A stretch of 64,000 bases of DNA from Isoetes taiwanensis (Eukaryota > Streptophyta > Lycopodiopsida > Isoetales > Isoetaceae): contig JAJEKV010000066.1 of the NCBI GenBank assembly GCA_021234155.1, positions 6,672,800 to 6,736,799 on the forward strand, written 5' to 3'. The notes under the pieces were generated by a model that was not told where the DNA came from, made no database searches, and was given only the letters and a program-made list of their open reading frames with translations. The translations under genes and the position numbers were made by a program. Of the stretch, positions 44,182 through 55,918 are shown one piece after another. Position 1 is the first letter of the stretch; every line of letters starts with the position of its first letter.

Positions 44182-46496
44182 TTGGGAAAACAATCCAGAG
44201 AAGAGGAACTAGAAGGGAAAGCCAAAGCAATTGAGGAGGAGGAAGCTAGGGGAGCGGCCGTTCGCTCCAAAACAAAATGGTATTCGGAGCTTGACTCTGA
44301 GAACTCCAAATGCTTTTTTAGAATGGCAGGGGCAAGACTAGTGAAAATAATATCTCAACAATCAGAGATAATACTCAGAATTTGTTGGATGATCAAGATG
44401 AGATCAAAACATTTATAAGAAATAGCTTTCAGAAACAATTCATGGAGGATCCTAGGCCAGTGACATTTCAAGACCAGATCTCCCAATGGATGAACAAGGT
44501 CGATTGGTCAGCCAAAGTAACACAAGAAGATAATCAGGCCCTGATGCAGTATTTTGGGGACGCCGAGATATATAAAGCCTTGTGCTCTCTGGCCTCAGGT
44601 AAATCTCCTGGTCCTGATGGCTTCCCTCCTGAATTATATGTAGAATTCTGGGACCTCTTAAGGCCCGACTTTGTAAAGGGTAAAAGCATGTTAGGGTGTC
44701 CCTTAAAAAGTATTATTTAGTGACTAAAAAAGTACCTAAAAAGGTACCCAGGACTGGGTACTGGGTACCCGTGTAATATCTCAATAAAAGTTACATTTTA
44801 GAACTTTTATATATATTTTGGTCTCCGGTAGCATTATCTTTATCTTAACTTTGAATATTAATGTGTCCTTGACTTTTATTTTGGACCTTTGTACTAGTTT
44901 TAAGGAAAATAAAAATGAGAAAGTACCCAGTTCTGAAGTACCTAGTGTATGTACTTTTGCAGGTTCCAAAAGTGGTACACCCTAACATGCTTTTACCCTA
45001 AAGGCGGTGCGAGAGGCCTGGTCTTCCTCTACACTACAACCCCCCCGGCTGCTGGGTTCATAACTCTCATCCCAAAAACACCTAGACCCTTGTCACTTAG
45101 TGAATGGAGACCTATTGCCTTGACCAATGTTATGTACAAGGTCATCATGAAAGGCATTGCCAACCGGGTAAAGCCTATTCTCAACAGAGTCATTGGTAGA
45201 GAACAGTCAGCTTTCCTTCCAGGTAGGCACATTCTTGACAACTATATTGCAGCAAGGGAGGGTTTACATTGGTGCAGAACTTCGAAGCAGAAATGTGTTC
45301 TGATAAAGATGGATTTTCGGAAGGTCTATGACTGCCTTAGATGGGAAGGTTTGCAAGAAGTCATGAAATATATGGGATTCCAAACTGAATTCATCACTCT
45401 TTCTATGGGCATGAACAAGCTTGCCTCTGCTTTCGTGCTCGTGAATGGTGAGCCTTCAGGTCTCTTTCATCTCCAAAAAGGAATAAGGCAAGGATGTCCA
45501 TTAGCCCCATATCTGTTTGTCATTATGGCTAACCTTCTTACAAAAATGGTTAACTTCAAAGTAGAAGAAGGTGCAATGTCTGGATTGTCTCTTCCAGGTC
45601 AAGGTGGGAAGCTTACAATTATGCAGTATGCAGATGACACCTTCATGTTCCTCAGGTTCGATGACAACAGTTTTCAATCCTTCCGTGATATTCTAGCTGC
45701 ATTTAAGGATATCTCTGGCATTGAGCTCAATGCCAACAAGTGTTCCACCCTATGGGCTCTTGAAGGGGATATCGATCCACGTGCTAGAGGACTTGGTTTC
45801 CCGGTAATGGCAACAGGAGAGACTATCAACCTCTTGGGTCTTCCACTATCTCTTTCAGATAGTATGAAGGGCCTGTGGTCCCCAATCCTACACAGACTTA
45901 GAAAGAAAATGGGAATGTGGTCCGCCAAGGGTCTATCAGTCTCTGGTAGAGTCACGGTGGCCAATGCTGTGTTTGCTAGCTCATACATCTACTTCTCATC
46001 AGTAATAGTAGCTCAAAAATGTATATACAATCAGATACAGGTCATCATCAGGAAGTTTATTTGGGGTGGCAATGCTAAAGTGGCATGGGCAGAGTTATGT
46101 CGGGATAAGAGAGATGGTGGGCTTGGATGTAAGGACCCTTTTATTCAGGCACAGGCACTAGCAGCCAAATTTGTTTGGCGTATGCTACATAATGACTCCT
46201 CTCCAGCTATGATATTCGTTAAACACTGGCTGGATCTGTGCAAGCTCAAGCATAAGCCAGCACTTCCCAGGGACGAACTAGGGGCCTTCTTCTATGAGGC
46301 TAAAATAGCTCCAGGTACCTCCCCGGTGATGAGAAGGATACTTCAGGCTCGGATGAAGGTACTAACAGTATGCTCCCCAGCTGACATTCCTAAAGAGGCT
46401 GGAAACGTCAGTATCTTTTGGAATACACAAGTTTGGAACAGGGAGGGTCTCCCTTTAGCCCTGGTCCATCCCCGTGTATTTGGGAAATGGAGAAAA
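44182..46496 (+). pseudogene. LINE ORF2 reverse transcriptase, split by a MITE
   Basis: 44182-44674 carries the linker and the SGKSPGPDGFPPELY word typical of the start of L1 reverse transcriptases. After the MITE the frame 45042-46496 has LIPKTPRPLSLSEWRPIAL, EQSAFLPGRHILDNYIAA, IKMDFRKVYDCLRWEG (motif A, first Asp kept), GIRQGCPLAPYLFV (motif B), QYADDTFMF (motif C) and LGLPLS. The catalytic Asp residues look intact. The frame is otherwise open for about 480 codons, so the MITE insertion may be among the later lesions. Confidence 0.88.
44678..44998. mobile_element. MITE, 321 bp, inserted in the LINE reverse transcriptase
   Basis: 22-bp perfect terminal inverted repeats (GGGTAAAAGCATGTTAGGGT at the left; its complement at the right end). 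TAAA flanks both sides (44674-44677 and 44999-45002) as a target-site duplication. The inside is AT-rich with extra inverted words (AAGTACC, GGTACCC). It interrupts an otherwise open reverse transcriptase frame. Superfamily undecided. Confidence 0.88.
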
Positions 46497-46526
46497 TAGG
46501 GAATTCAGTACCTAAGACATTTATGG

Positions 46527-47348
46527 GTGAATGGCAGATGGACATCCTGGACCAGATTCAAGTGCAAGGTACAACGGGCAGGGGAAGGAGATAGGAAGAT
46601 ATTACGTGAGATTCTAGATAATATCAAAGACTACACGGGGACTCTGGGCCCTAAGGAAATATGGTGGTGTGTCAGGAGTGAAAGGTACTGTGTGGCGGGT
46701 ATCTATCACGCCTTAAGTGGTGACGAAACTCCACTAACAACAGAAGTTAGGATGGGGGTAACAACTTCGGTCGCTAAGCTTCTCCTATCTAATTCATGGA
46801 AATCTATCTGCTCAAAGAAACTTCAGTTCTTTAGGTGGATTGCGCTTCAAGGAGGTCTCAATACAAAACAGGTTTTACTCCGAAAAGGGATTGTGGCTGA
46901 TGATATGTGCCCATTGGGTTGCCAAGCATGTGAATCGATCATACATCTCCTTTTCTGTCCTAAGATTTTTGAGTTCTGGTGCTGGGTTACCCCGATCTTA
47001 GGGATAGAGCTGGGCCATCTGGCATGGCCTGAGCTGCTCGTAAGAACTGATAAGTGTATAATTACTGGCTCCTTGACCAATGTGGCTCTTTGGGTGGTGT
47101 GGAGGCACAGATGCGATGTGGCATTAGGGGGGCAGGTTACTTCAGTGGCAAAACTCAAGAACCTCTTTAACATGGAAGTGGCTCTAATGGCCTTGTCCCA
47201 CCATAGAAAGATGGGCGTGGCGTACAATAAAAAGTTAGATAGAGTAGGCAAAGTTGAAGGATTCTACAGCTACTTCAGATGCCAATGGATGGATGGAGAA
47301 GACTCAGCCCCCATGAATGATAGTGGGATTCACACACTTGGTAACTAA
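46527..47348 (+). pseudogene. LINE ORF2 C-terminal zf-RVT region
   Basis: Follows the TAG at 46497 in another frame. It has the plant L1 zf-RVT pattern: SWKSICSKKLQFFRWIAL, KQVLLRKGI, CPLGCQACESIIHLLF with Cys/His spacing CX3CX2CX5H, then FCPKIFEFW. Ends in TAA at 47346-47348, followed by about 225 bases of 3' region and the A run. Confidence 0.82.
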
Positions 47349-47599
47349 ATACCTAATACGCCCTGAAAACCTTTGGTGAGTGGAAACGGGAATTGCCCAC
47401 CCTATAGTACCTGCCTCTGCGAAGAAGACGGTGATATTTTCCTATAGTACTCACACGCAGGAAACAAGAGCAGGTATTCTGGTAGTACATTCACACCTAG
47501 CTCTATGGGCATGCCCCTTGAAGGGGCTCTTTGTTAATTTTTTATCTACAATAATAATATACTCCTACCTTCAAAAAAAAAAAAAAAAAAAAAAGGGAA

Positions 47600-48006
47600 C
47601 TAAGCCAAATGAAGATAAATGAACTACCAATCAGAAATCAGAGCCTGACGGGTCCAGTCAGCAAAACTGTTATAATTAACTCACTGGATCACATTTTCTA
47701 GCATAACTTTTGATAGAAAAGTCCAAATGAGCTTTTGTTTAGCGCAACAGATATATAGATCTCATTGAGATCTTTCCAATCTTGGATGCTTTGCACATAT
47801 TTTAACCACTTGTGATTGTCAAAACTCCAAAAAATGTGTTTGAAATGATCTCAATGAGATCTATCTATTGCACCAAACAAGAGCTCATTTGGACATTTCT
47901 ATCAACACTTATACTAGAAAATGTGATCCAGTGAGTTAGTTATAACTGTTTTGCTGACTAGATTACCAGTTCTAGTTTCTGATTGGTAGTTCATATAGCT
48001 TAGTCA
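47600..48006. mobile_element. Foldback element with arms of about 170 bases
   Basis: ATGAACTACCAATCAGAAA at 47619-47637 is mirrored by TTTCTGATTGGTAGTTCAT near 47977-47995. Complementarity continues inward through GCAAAACTGTTATAA, TGGATCACATTTTCTA, CCAAATGAGCT and ATCTCATTGAGATC to a short centre near 47800. It directly abuts the LINE tail. Confidence 0.8.
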
Positions 48007-50436
48007 GCAATTCTTAGAAAGCCCTTCTATGATCTCAAAATATCTCTAATGAAGGCAAGGCCTCCCAACCCAATGCTAGCTTTTTAACCATGTATTGTCG
48101 GCAGATCCAAGATTTTCCCTTTGCTCTTACAGAAAAGCAAGTACAATCTAATCATGGCTATCTATGCACCTCAATTAGATTGATAGATTCAAGTCTGGCC
48201 CTTACCAAACCTTTACAAAAAGCATGCACAGATGCATAGCATATGCAACCTCAGGTGAATCAATAAAAGAAAACCCCACCTGCGAATTTTTTCATGCATA
48301 GACCTTTGGATCCATTGCCATTGCTTGTGCCTCAAAAGATCAGCTTTTAGCTCGAAGAATCAAACTGCGGAAAAAGATACAATTCTGACCCAACATCACT
48401 ATTTTAATCATAACTTACTCATACGGGTGAGTTTTACTTGCTCAGATTCAATCCGGAAAGCTCGCCCAGAAATCTTTCCAAAAAAATAAAAATCACCTAA
48501 AAAGGATCTCTAGTCGCTGAGATATGACGCTCCAGATTTTGGCCACGAAAATAGCCTAGAAATTGCTCCTTCTGCCTTCATGCTCTACAAAGGTTCTTGC
48601 AAAAAATCTTTTCCAAAGAGACAAACCCTTGCTTATGTGCTCTCTGCATGCATGCCAAGCATATACATATGCACGTAAAGATATATACTGGATCGTATAC
48701 TAGACTGTCAAGTGGCCAAGACCGTGACAGTCTCCCCTTCAAAAATTTATCTTATGTCCTCATGGGGTCTACCATAGATATACTGAAGCATTCTTTGATT
48801 CAAACTTCTCAAACTATCATCGCCCTAGCAAAAAAATGAAAACTTCATTTGGTATAGCAACTTACCCTATCAAGATCATCTTCTTGATCCTACTAACACC
48901 ACCTTAGAGGTACAACTCCTATCCATGCTAAAAGAACATGCTACAAGGAAACCTTATCTTAGCATCAACAATAGCAATTTGCTTACATGTATAGTTCTCC
49001 CTTAGCACCTTCATACCACCAAGCCTCTAGATACTAATCATCCTCCTGAAGATAGCATCTCCTGATGTCTCTGAAAGAATAATCATTAGCACCATAATTC
49101 CGCAAACTCAACTTACTCTCTGATTTGCCATGTCAACTCCTAAGGATCCAACATTGCTCTAATACCAACCCCTCCAAGCTAATCCTTCTAGCAACTCGGG
49201 ATCTTGTCAAAGCATGCACAAATTCTAGGTTGATAGTATAAGTGAAGAATTGAATCTTCCTTAATTCTAGGTTGGTGTGTTTAACCTTGACAGAAAAAAT
49301 TGTAGATGGTGAAGAATTGAATCTTCCTTACTGTTGAACTTTTATACTCCAAATTAAATGGACAAATGCTTATGAATTCCATGTAATCATGTAATGTTAA
49401 CATCCAAAATGTTCACTAATATCAACACATATAACATCTAACTGTGAACAATTCAACCCAGAAGCTTCACTCAACCACGATCCTCAGCTGCACTGCTGCA
49501 ATCGTTTTGGTTATTCACTGCACATGCGCTCAAGAGGGTTAGTCCTCGTGATTAAATGGGGATCCCTGGATGCCTTTGCATGCATGGAAACTTTTGGAAA
49601 TCTTGGATAACAAGAACATTAACATAAGCATAGACGGAAGATCCTATGTGAATATAGTGCTAGACAATGACAACATGATCAAATGAAATACAAACCACAA
49701 GCATCAAAAGCAAAGAACATGGCCAAAATACCAAACCATCGTGTTGCACAACTTTGGGACAATGGGAAGCTCAGCTGGCCTACATGCAGGCCTAGTTAAC
49801 AGAGAAATGCCCAGCCAGCTCACATTCCGAGCCTCGTAGCGGGAGTGGTGGGGTGAACCTCGTATGGACATACCCTGCCCAGGCCACGTTTGGCACTGGA
49901 GGACCTCTTGAGTCACAAGAGTTGACGTGCATCCCCTTCCCCCAGATGCCACACCCATTGTCACAAAGCACAAGAACATATCAAAGAAATACAGATGACA
50001 TGAGTAATGCCGGAACAACCCAGGCCATCGAACCTGGAAGTCCGACCCCGGAGGATCCAATAGACATCAAATACCAAGACAACAATGGAATAATGCAAAC
50101 ACCGAGACATGTGATATTCGTTAGATTATTTATTACTATAGGTGCCTAAATCATACTCTGCCGCTTGCTGAGGTTTCACATATATGTTGAAGTAGTTTAT
50201 CCAATGCTCCTTACAATAACATCAAGGGTCCAATACTTAGCATTTTTCCAAAACTCAAAGCTTACTCTAAGGCAATTCCCCTCATAAGGAATACACTGCC
50301 AATAATCTACTTACTAGCCTTGATATTTCTCTTTCAGTATTCTCAAGTTTATTTTCTACTTATTATATAATGCTAAGAATGCTCCATGTTACCACCATGT
50401 TCACCAAGCCCCCATAAGCTCATCATAGTCCTCTTA
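48007..50436. other. Intergenic, nothing recognised
   Basis: Open frames here (48597-48839, 49704-50060 on the minus strand, 49853-50149) show no domain or collinear partner. No RNA gene seen. Confidence 0.4.
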
Positions 50437-50745
50437 GCCCAATTGCAATCACAAGATCCCATAATTGCTTCTACCCAAAAGTCATGGCCCAATACGATCA
50501 CATCTTACAATATTATTTAATACAAGAGCACTTAGGTAAGGTTTTTAATATTCCATATTAAAAACCACTTTCCATAGCTAATTAATTTATTGGTGCATCT
50601 AATGTGAATGCTTGAAATCACGTGTTTTCAGCTTAAGAATCCATAGGTTCTCATGACCACAACCACTTGTAGTCTTTCCCAACTAATCTCTAGCCAGAGA
50701 CTTATCTCCACGCGTCAAAAGTACCCATTTTCTTGATTCATTAGG
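50437..50745. repeat. Dispersed repeat, direct partner of 37866-38172
   Basis: See the partner: same order of shared words with roughly one difference every 10-12 bases. Confidence 0.65.
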
Positions 50746-52147
50746 TATGTAGGGCCGAATCAAAGAGACCAACAACACATATGACAGAATAAAAAAACTC
50801 GCCCCAAGGGTTTTCGAGGAAAAAAGCATGGCAGTTATAAGTATACTGATAAACTGTACAATGATACATCCCATAATGTGTGCCCATTCAAAGACCGTAT
50901 TTTTATAACTTAAGATTTGTGAAGGTTTTGCCTGGTATTCATATCGAAAGACGTACAAAGCTGACGCTGGCATCTGGGTTGTGGCAAGCAGCAGTATTTT
51001 TTTTTTCATAAGGTGGAGCGGCGGATAGGAGCGCCCGTGCGGCCTGAGCATATGGCGGTCATAGAGCTCCATTCTAATTTGGTTCTGTGCAGGTGTCTGC
51101 ATGGCCATATGGATGAGATGGGGATCGGCCAGTTTGATTCCGTTGGTTCTGCAGCGGAAACCTGAGGTTTCTTGGCAGACAATGCCTTAGCAACGTTACG
51201 AAAGTTTAGAAGCCAGCTTTATGATACTCGGAGCCAATTCTTAAGTTGAAACGACCATAGACTTAATGAAGGCAACAAGTCGGGCAGACATGGTCGCCCA
51301 ACTGCAAAGAAAATCCCTGCAATAACATGACAGAATAATGCACAAGAATCATGCGGGCCTCAATTAGTTTAGCTTGCCCAGAGTTCAAAATTGGTAGATT
51401 AATGGTGGTCTTTGGTGAGATCGATGCAGCGAAGGTCAAATTCATATAGCTTTGGTTCTTTAATTTGTTTTTTTCGTCATGCACATTCAGGCATCCAGGC
51501 ATGACGAAACCAGGTGCTTTGGCCTTCTGTTGGCTTCTGCCCCCACTGCCCAATTGTTGGAACGAATTGTTGGAGTTGTTCTTTCTGTAGAAACTGTAGT
51601 AATCAATCTCTATTTCTTCCTGTTTTACATTGGATCTGACCATATCCGAGCTCTGTGTTTCATGTATCATGTGAGGAATTAAGCTAGATTGTGAAGCTTC
51701 CGATAAGGTAGTCGGAGACGTCCTCTTTGTGGCTGTTGCGGGTAAGCCCTGAGCAATGGATTGGAACTGGGGTTCGATTCCCCAGGCTCATGTCATGTTG
51801 GAATCTTGTTGCTATGTTTGAGTTGTGCAGTATTGGATTGTATTAGTATGACACTGTACTGTACAGATGCTAGAATACTGTCTTAACCATGATGTTTGGT
51901 CAAGGAGCGCCCCTTTAAAAGCGGGTCAGTTTGACCCCAAAAAGACCTCACATGGGCGAACTGGATGTATGCTGAGGAAATATCCTATGAATTATGCCAG
52001 GATCCGAGGGCCCATAAAAAATAATACACGGTTTAGCTAAAATACATGGTTTCCTCAATGTATGATCCCAATAACCCCATTGACAGAAGAGCTGCTTATG
52101 TTTTCTGCATGTGGGTGCCTTGTGGATGTCGTGTGAGGCGTTTGCGC
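50746..52147. other. No gene; one tRNA-like B box at 51771-51781
   Basis: 50770-50870 shares CGCCCC(G)AAGGGTTTTCGAGG-type text with 27573-27690. 51771-51781 is a perfect pol III B box (GGTTCGATTCC) inside a 6-bp stem (CTGGGG/CCCCAG) with a loose A box about 40 bases upstream; probably a SINE remnant. Minus-strand open frames at 50683-51108 and 51263-51670 have no recognised domain. Confidence 0.45.
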
Positions 52148-52393
52148 AGTGGTCCATAATTTAGTATTCTCTGGAATGGAGATACGATTCACTTGTGCTT
52201 GTGATCATGCCGAGTGTGAAGGGATTTCGTTTGGTTTTTTGTTGCACAGGAGCTTGCACTTGATCTCGGGAGTGGTCCATAATTTAGTATTCTCTGGAAT
52301 GGAGATACGATTCACTTGTGCTTGTGATCATGCCGAGTGTGAAGGGATTTCGTTTGGTTTTTTGTTGCACAGGAGCTTGCACTTGATCTCGGG
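52148..52393. repeat. Exact tandem duplication, 2 x 123 bp
   Basis: 52148-52270 and 52271-52393 appear identical base for base. 123 is a multiple of three and the plus frame stays open through both, giving a 41-residue duplicate, but no domain is seen and no start or splice context supports a gene. Confidence 0.93.
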
Positions 52394-52976
52394 GAGTTTG
52401 GCTCCTCTCTTTCTTTGCAGAGGACTTTAGTTTGGTCTGAGGTTTTCTTCTTATGTTTGTGGTCGGCTCTCTGGTTTTCCGGGCTTAAGGCAGAAGCCAG
52501 AGAGCTTAGTTCTTCTTTTATAACCAAGTCAGGCCACCATAGTTGCGAGAGCAGCCTCATTTACCAGGGATTCTATGCTCGATGCAAAGGAGTTGTGGGT
52601 TTAGAGACGGGGAGCCAACTTACTTAGTTTGTTGTCGTGTGAATTTACCTGTGTAAATTTCTTGATCCTAACGAGGGCTCTGGTAAGGCCACTATGCATG
52701 GACGTTCAAATCCATCAGCCCCTAAGCAGACGCCATAGCCAGCTTGTATATGATCTGGATTTTGCACCATTGCTCTTGCCAGCTTGTATATGATCTGTGT
52801 CATATGGGCAACCCTATGGTGTGCGTTAAAAATATAATATATATAATCTAGAGAGTAATAAGTTACTGGACATCTTGCGTTCATTATCATTCCCACTTCT
52901 TTTATTTACAGCTCCGACTCTGGGTTTGTATGATCACATCGTTGTCTGTTTAACCTTCTCTCATATTTGATGAACC

Positions 52977-55918
52977 TTAGATCTGTTCAAAGTAGCGGAC
53001 CTTCTCCCAGTCTGTAACTGCTTGAGTAAACGCCAAAGCTTCGGTGTTGTAAAAATGAGCATAATGATAATGAACATCATCTCCTAGCATGGATTTAGCA
53101 AATGCGCTCTTTTTGAACACGTGCACAGCCTCATCCTAACATGGTTCAACAATTTAGCATTTAGTACAAGAAGCAGGTTAGCATTTACCACAAAAGTAGT
53201 TCTCAGATGAAAAGGCAAAAGCAATTAATTACCAATGATTTGGGTATTTGTGGAAGATCAGTTTCTAAATACACATTTCCTTCAATTGATTTTGGTGGTT
53301 CAATCTTGTTCTTAATTCCATCCAATCCTGAGGCAAGAGCAGCTGTAAATGCCAAGTATGGATTGCAATCTGCTCCAGGTAATCGGCATTCTATTCTCAA
53401 AGACTTCCCTGATCCAAGAACACGAAAAGGTGCAGTTCGATTATCGTGACTCCTAAGAACCAGCAAAAATATAAAGAACTTTTAGTAAATGTCAAAGTTA
53501 AAGCATAAATACACAAAATAAACACGGGACCATGCAATCTGTGTTGGTGCAAAGCTTCCAGCTGTGTAGCGTTTGTAAGAGTTAATTGTTGGAGCATAAA
53601 ATACCATCATATCCGGAGTGTGCTTCATCCATCCACCAAGAAACCAACGGAATTCATCGCTAATAAATGAGCACACCATCAGGGACACGAGTACAAATTA
53701 ATAGTACAAAACATTTGTGCATTTCACCTGCAATGGACTGAAGATAGTCTGTGTGATCCACTAAAAACGTTCTGCCCATCATTCCACAAACTTAGATGAA
53801 TATGACAGCTCGAACCAGGCTGGGTAGCTTGGGGTTTGGCCATAAATGTGATTGATACCCCCAATTTCTGTGCAAGCTCTCGTAAACACTGCCCAGCAAA
53901 CGAGAATTAAAATCCGTCAAAGTTTTCCCATGTCGTCTAGGAGTCATGTCGGCAGAAAATGCGACAATACTCATACTAAACAGATGGCCAATTTAGTGTG
54001 GAATCAATTCCACATTTTAGTGAATTTTAGTAGTGTATTGAAGAATGAAACCTGAAGAAAATGATGTTAAGAGACGAATACTAAAATAAAATTTTCCTTT
54101 TGAGAACATGATGCATATAAAACTGCAAAAGAAGGAAATAAGACCTGTTTGTAAACAACATGCCGATCTGCCATTTCCAGAATGTCTGCATATCTCACGT
54201 TAAGCTCATGCTGACCTAAACCATACTCTCCTTTGCTGTCCACAAGAACCTTAAATAAACGTTATTTGACAAAAGAAAATTCTCTCATCAAATACCTATT
54301 CTCGACTGGCACTCCGGATGCTTCTAAATGACGCCTTGCCTGCCCTGGGAATTATACATTGGTCTGATGTTAGTTAAAAACAAGAATTGAACATTAAAAG
54401 TGCAAGATATTGATTGCAAACCAGAGACCTGTTTCTGTCCTAAATTATTCTGAGAGAATGGATGGAAGATTCAAGGAAGATAGAATAAATTTATGATAGC
54501 AAGTTTATCATTGTACCATGCAGGTATGAAACATGTCATAATTTTACTCGATATCCGTGACTGATGGGATAAAGCAGAGACATGGAACTGGGGGGAAAAC
54601 GTACATTGACATAGAACTATCCTTTCAAACAATAAGAAATCAATTAGCATTTTGTACCATGAAAGTACTCCTCTCTTGTCCCTTGCAAAATGTGGTAATC
54701 CTCTCTGATCCAACCGACTGGCTTCAGATCGATGTAATTCTTGGCCTAGATTAAAATCAGTAATATATGTTCGTTAAAATGACAAGTCATTTTTATAAAA
54801 AGTGGCATAAAAAATGCATCACCTTTGCTTTCTCAAGATCCTCTTGGTACAAATAATATTCAAGTTCAGAGGCTGCCTTTGGGATGTAACTGCCAAGTTC
54901 TTCTGCTTTCTTGATTTGATCTCTCAGAATTGATCTGGGAGCATGAGGAGCTAGCCCGTGGCTTTTCTCATCAACCACATCACATAAGACTAAAGCTGTT
55001 TTTTCCAGCCTATACTGAATCATTAGCAAGAACAACATATTAGGAAAAAAGAATACAATGCTCACCATGTTGCAATGCGGAGAGTCTTAAGTTGAGGAAC
55101 CAGGTGAATATCCCCATACCCAAGCTCCCAACTGGCATACTTATACCCTGAAACTGCCTCCATGTTTAAGTCGGTTGCTAGCAGATATGAACAGGAATGA
55201 GTACCATCAGGTACTGCGCTTTCCAGAAAGAAATGCCCAGTATATCTGTTTTCATCAACAATGTAGAAGTATAACTCAAATATTCAAGACCCTAATATTA
55301 TATTTGTAGATTTCAAGCAAATGAACTGAATCTTGTTTGCAGAGATCACTATTTTTCTTTAAGACCAGAAACACCAACCTTAAGTTTTAAGCTCTCAATT
55401 GTTACACGTCCTTAAGACATTTCATCAACCAACAATGAGAAAAATGTCATGATCTGTACTTTGGAAATTCCTTTTAAATTGTGGTTCATTTTTGAACTTC
55501 ATATCTACAGCCATTATGCTTGAGAAAAGCATACCTCTTTCCTAATAAGCGGCCGTAGCAATCTGTAAAGCCCACAATTACAGTATCCACCTCATCTGCT
55601 TCGACAAGTTCTTGAAGCCTTCCAACTGTAAGCATTCCTCTCAATGTGTTTTGTTCCAGGCATGTTGTTGTCGTGGAGGAAAACATTTTTACTCTCTGCA
55701 TTCTGGTATTTGAATTCGCTATGAAACTCGGGTGATCTCTGAATGGAAGACAAATAAGACTTAACAAGACAAACGAGGAATTAGGATGAATAATTTTTTG
55801 ACACTCACATTTCTCTTGCAGGTGACATCAAATTTGGGGACAAATTGGTCAAACATGGTAAAGACCTTCGGATTGCGAATTGGGTACTTCGGGCCCGACG
55901 TATGAACTGCAAAATCAT
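52977..55918 (-). CDS. Glutamine synthetase family enzyme, type-I-like, with N-terminal presequence
   Basis: Eleven exons: 55809-55918, 55535-55738, 55066-55245, 54823-55009, 54658-54745, 54296-54344, 54145-54235, 53728-53888, 53531-53659, 53233-53452, 52977-53135. They join in frame to 525 residues; all introns are GT-AG, though the donor at 53531 (TG|GTCCCG) is weak. Residues 1-36 (MILQFIRRARSTQFAIRRS) are Arg-rich with one acidic residue, like a mitochondrial or plastid transit peptide; an in-frame TAA lies 12 codons upstream. Residues 80-525 are the synthetase: FTDCYGRLLGKR, KGEYGLGQHE (metal Glu), GSSCHIHLS (His), FYAPTINSYKR, DNRTAPFR, RIECRLPGAD. ATP-dependent ligation of ammonia or an amine to glutamate is expected. 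It lacks the amidohydrolase half of NodGS/FluG and resembles bacterial GlnA3/PuuA-type proteins, so the amine substrate is open. Confidence 0.88.

Larger units (their letters stand above)
38992..47594 (+). mobile_element. LINE (L1-type) retrotransposon, near full length, inactive
   Basis: The element ends in a run of about 21 A (47574-47594). GGAACTAAG occurs directly before the putative 5' end (38984-38992) and directly after the tail (47596-47604), a plausible target-site duplication. In order it carries an ORF1-type region with a zinc knuckle, an AP-like endonuclease, an L1 reverse transcriptase and a zf-RVT C-terminus. A 321-bp MITE interrupts the reverse transcriptase at 44678-44998. Several stops and frame changes make it inactive. 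41986-43185 between ORF1 and ORF2 shows no coding text and may be a nested insertion. Confidence 0.85.

Noticed and set aside
45674-47251. Minus-strand frames over the LINE
   Set aside because: Shadows of the plus-strand reverse transcriptase and zf-RVT coding sequence.
51263-51670. 136-residue minus-strand protein
   Set aside because: Open frame without domain, signal or neighbours in support; kept as unassigned.
51721-51795. tRNA gene around the perfect B box
   Set aside because: No acceptor stem can be formed with the sequence upstream; more likely a SINE remnant.
53203-55767. Separate short genes for each synthetase exon
   Set aside because: The pieces join through GT-AG introns into one continuous 525-residue frame.
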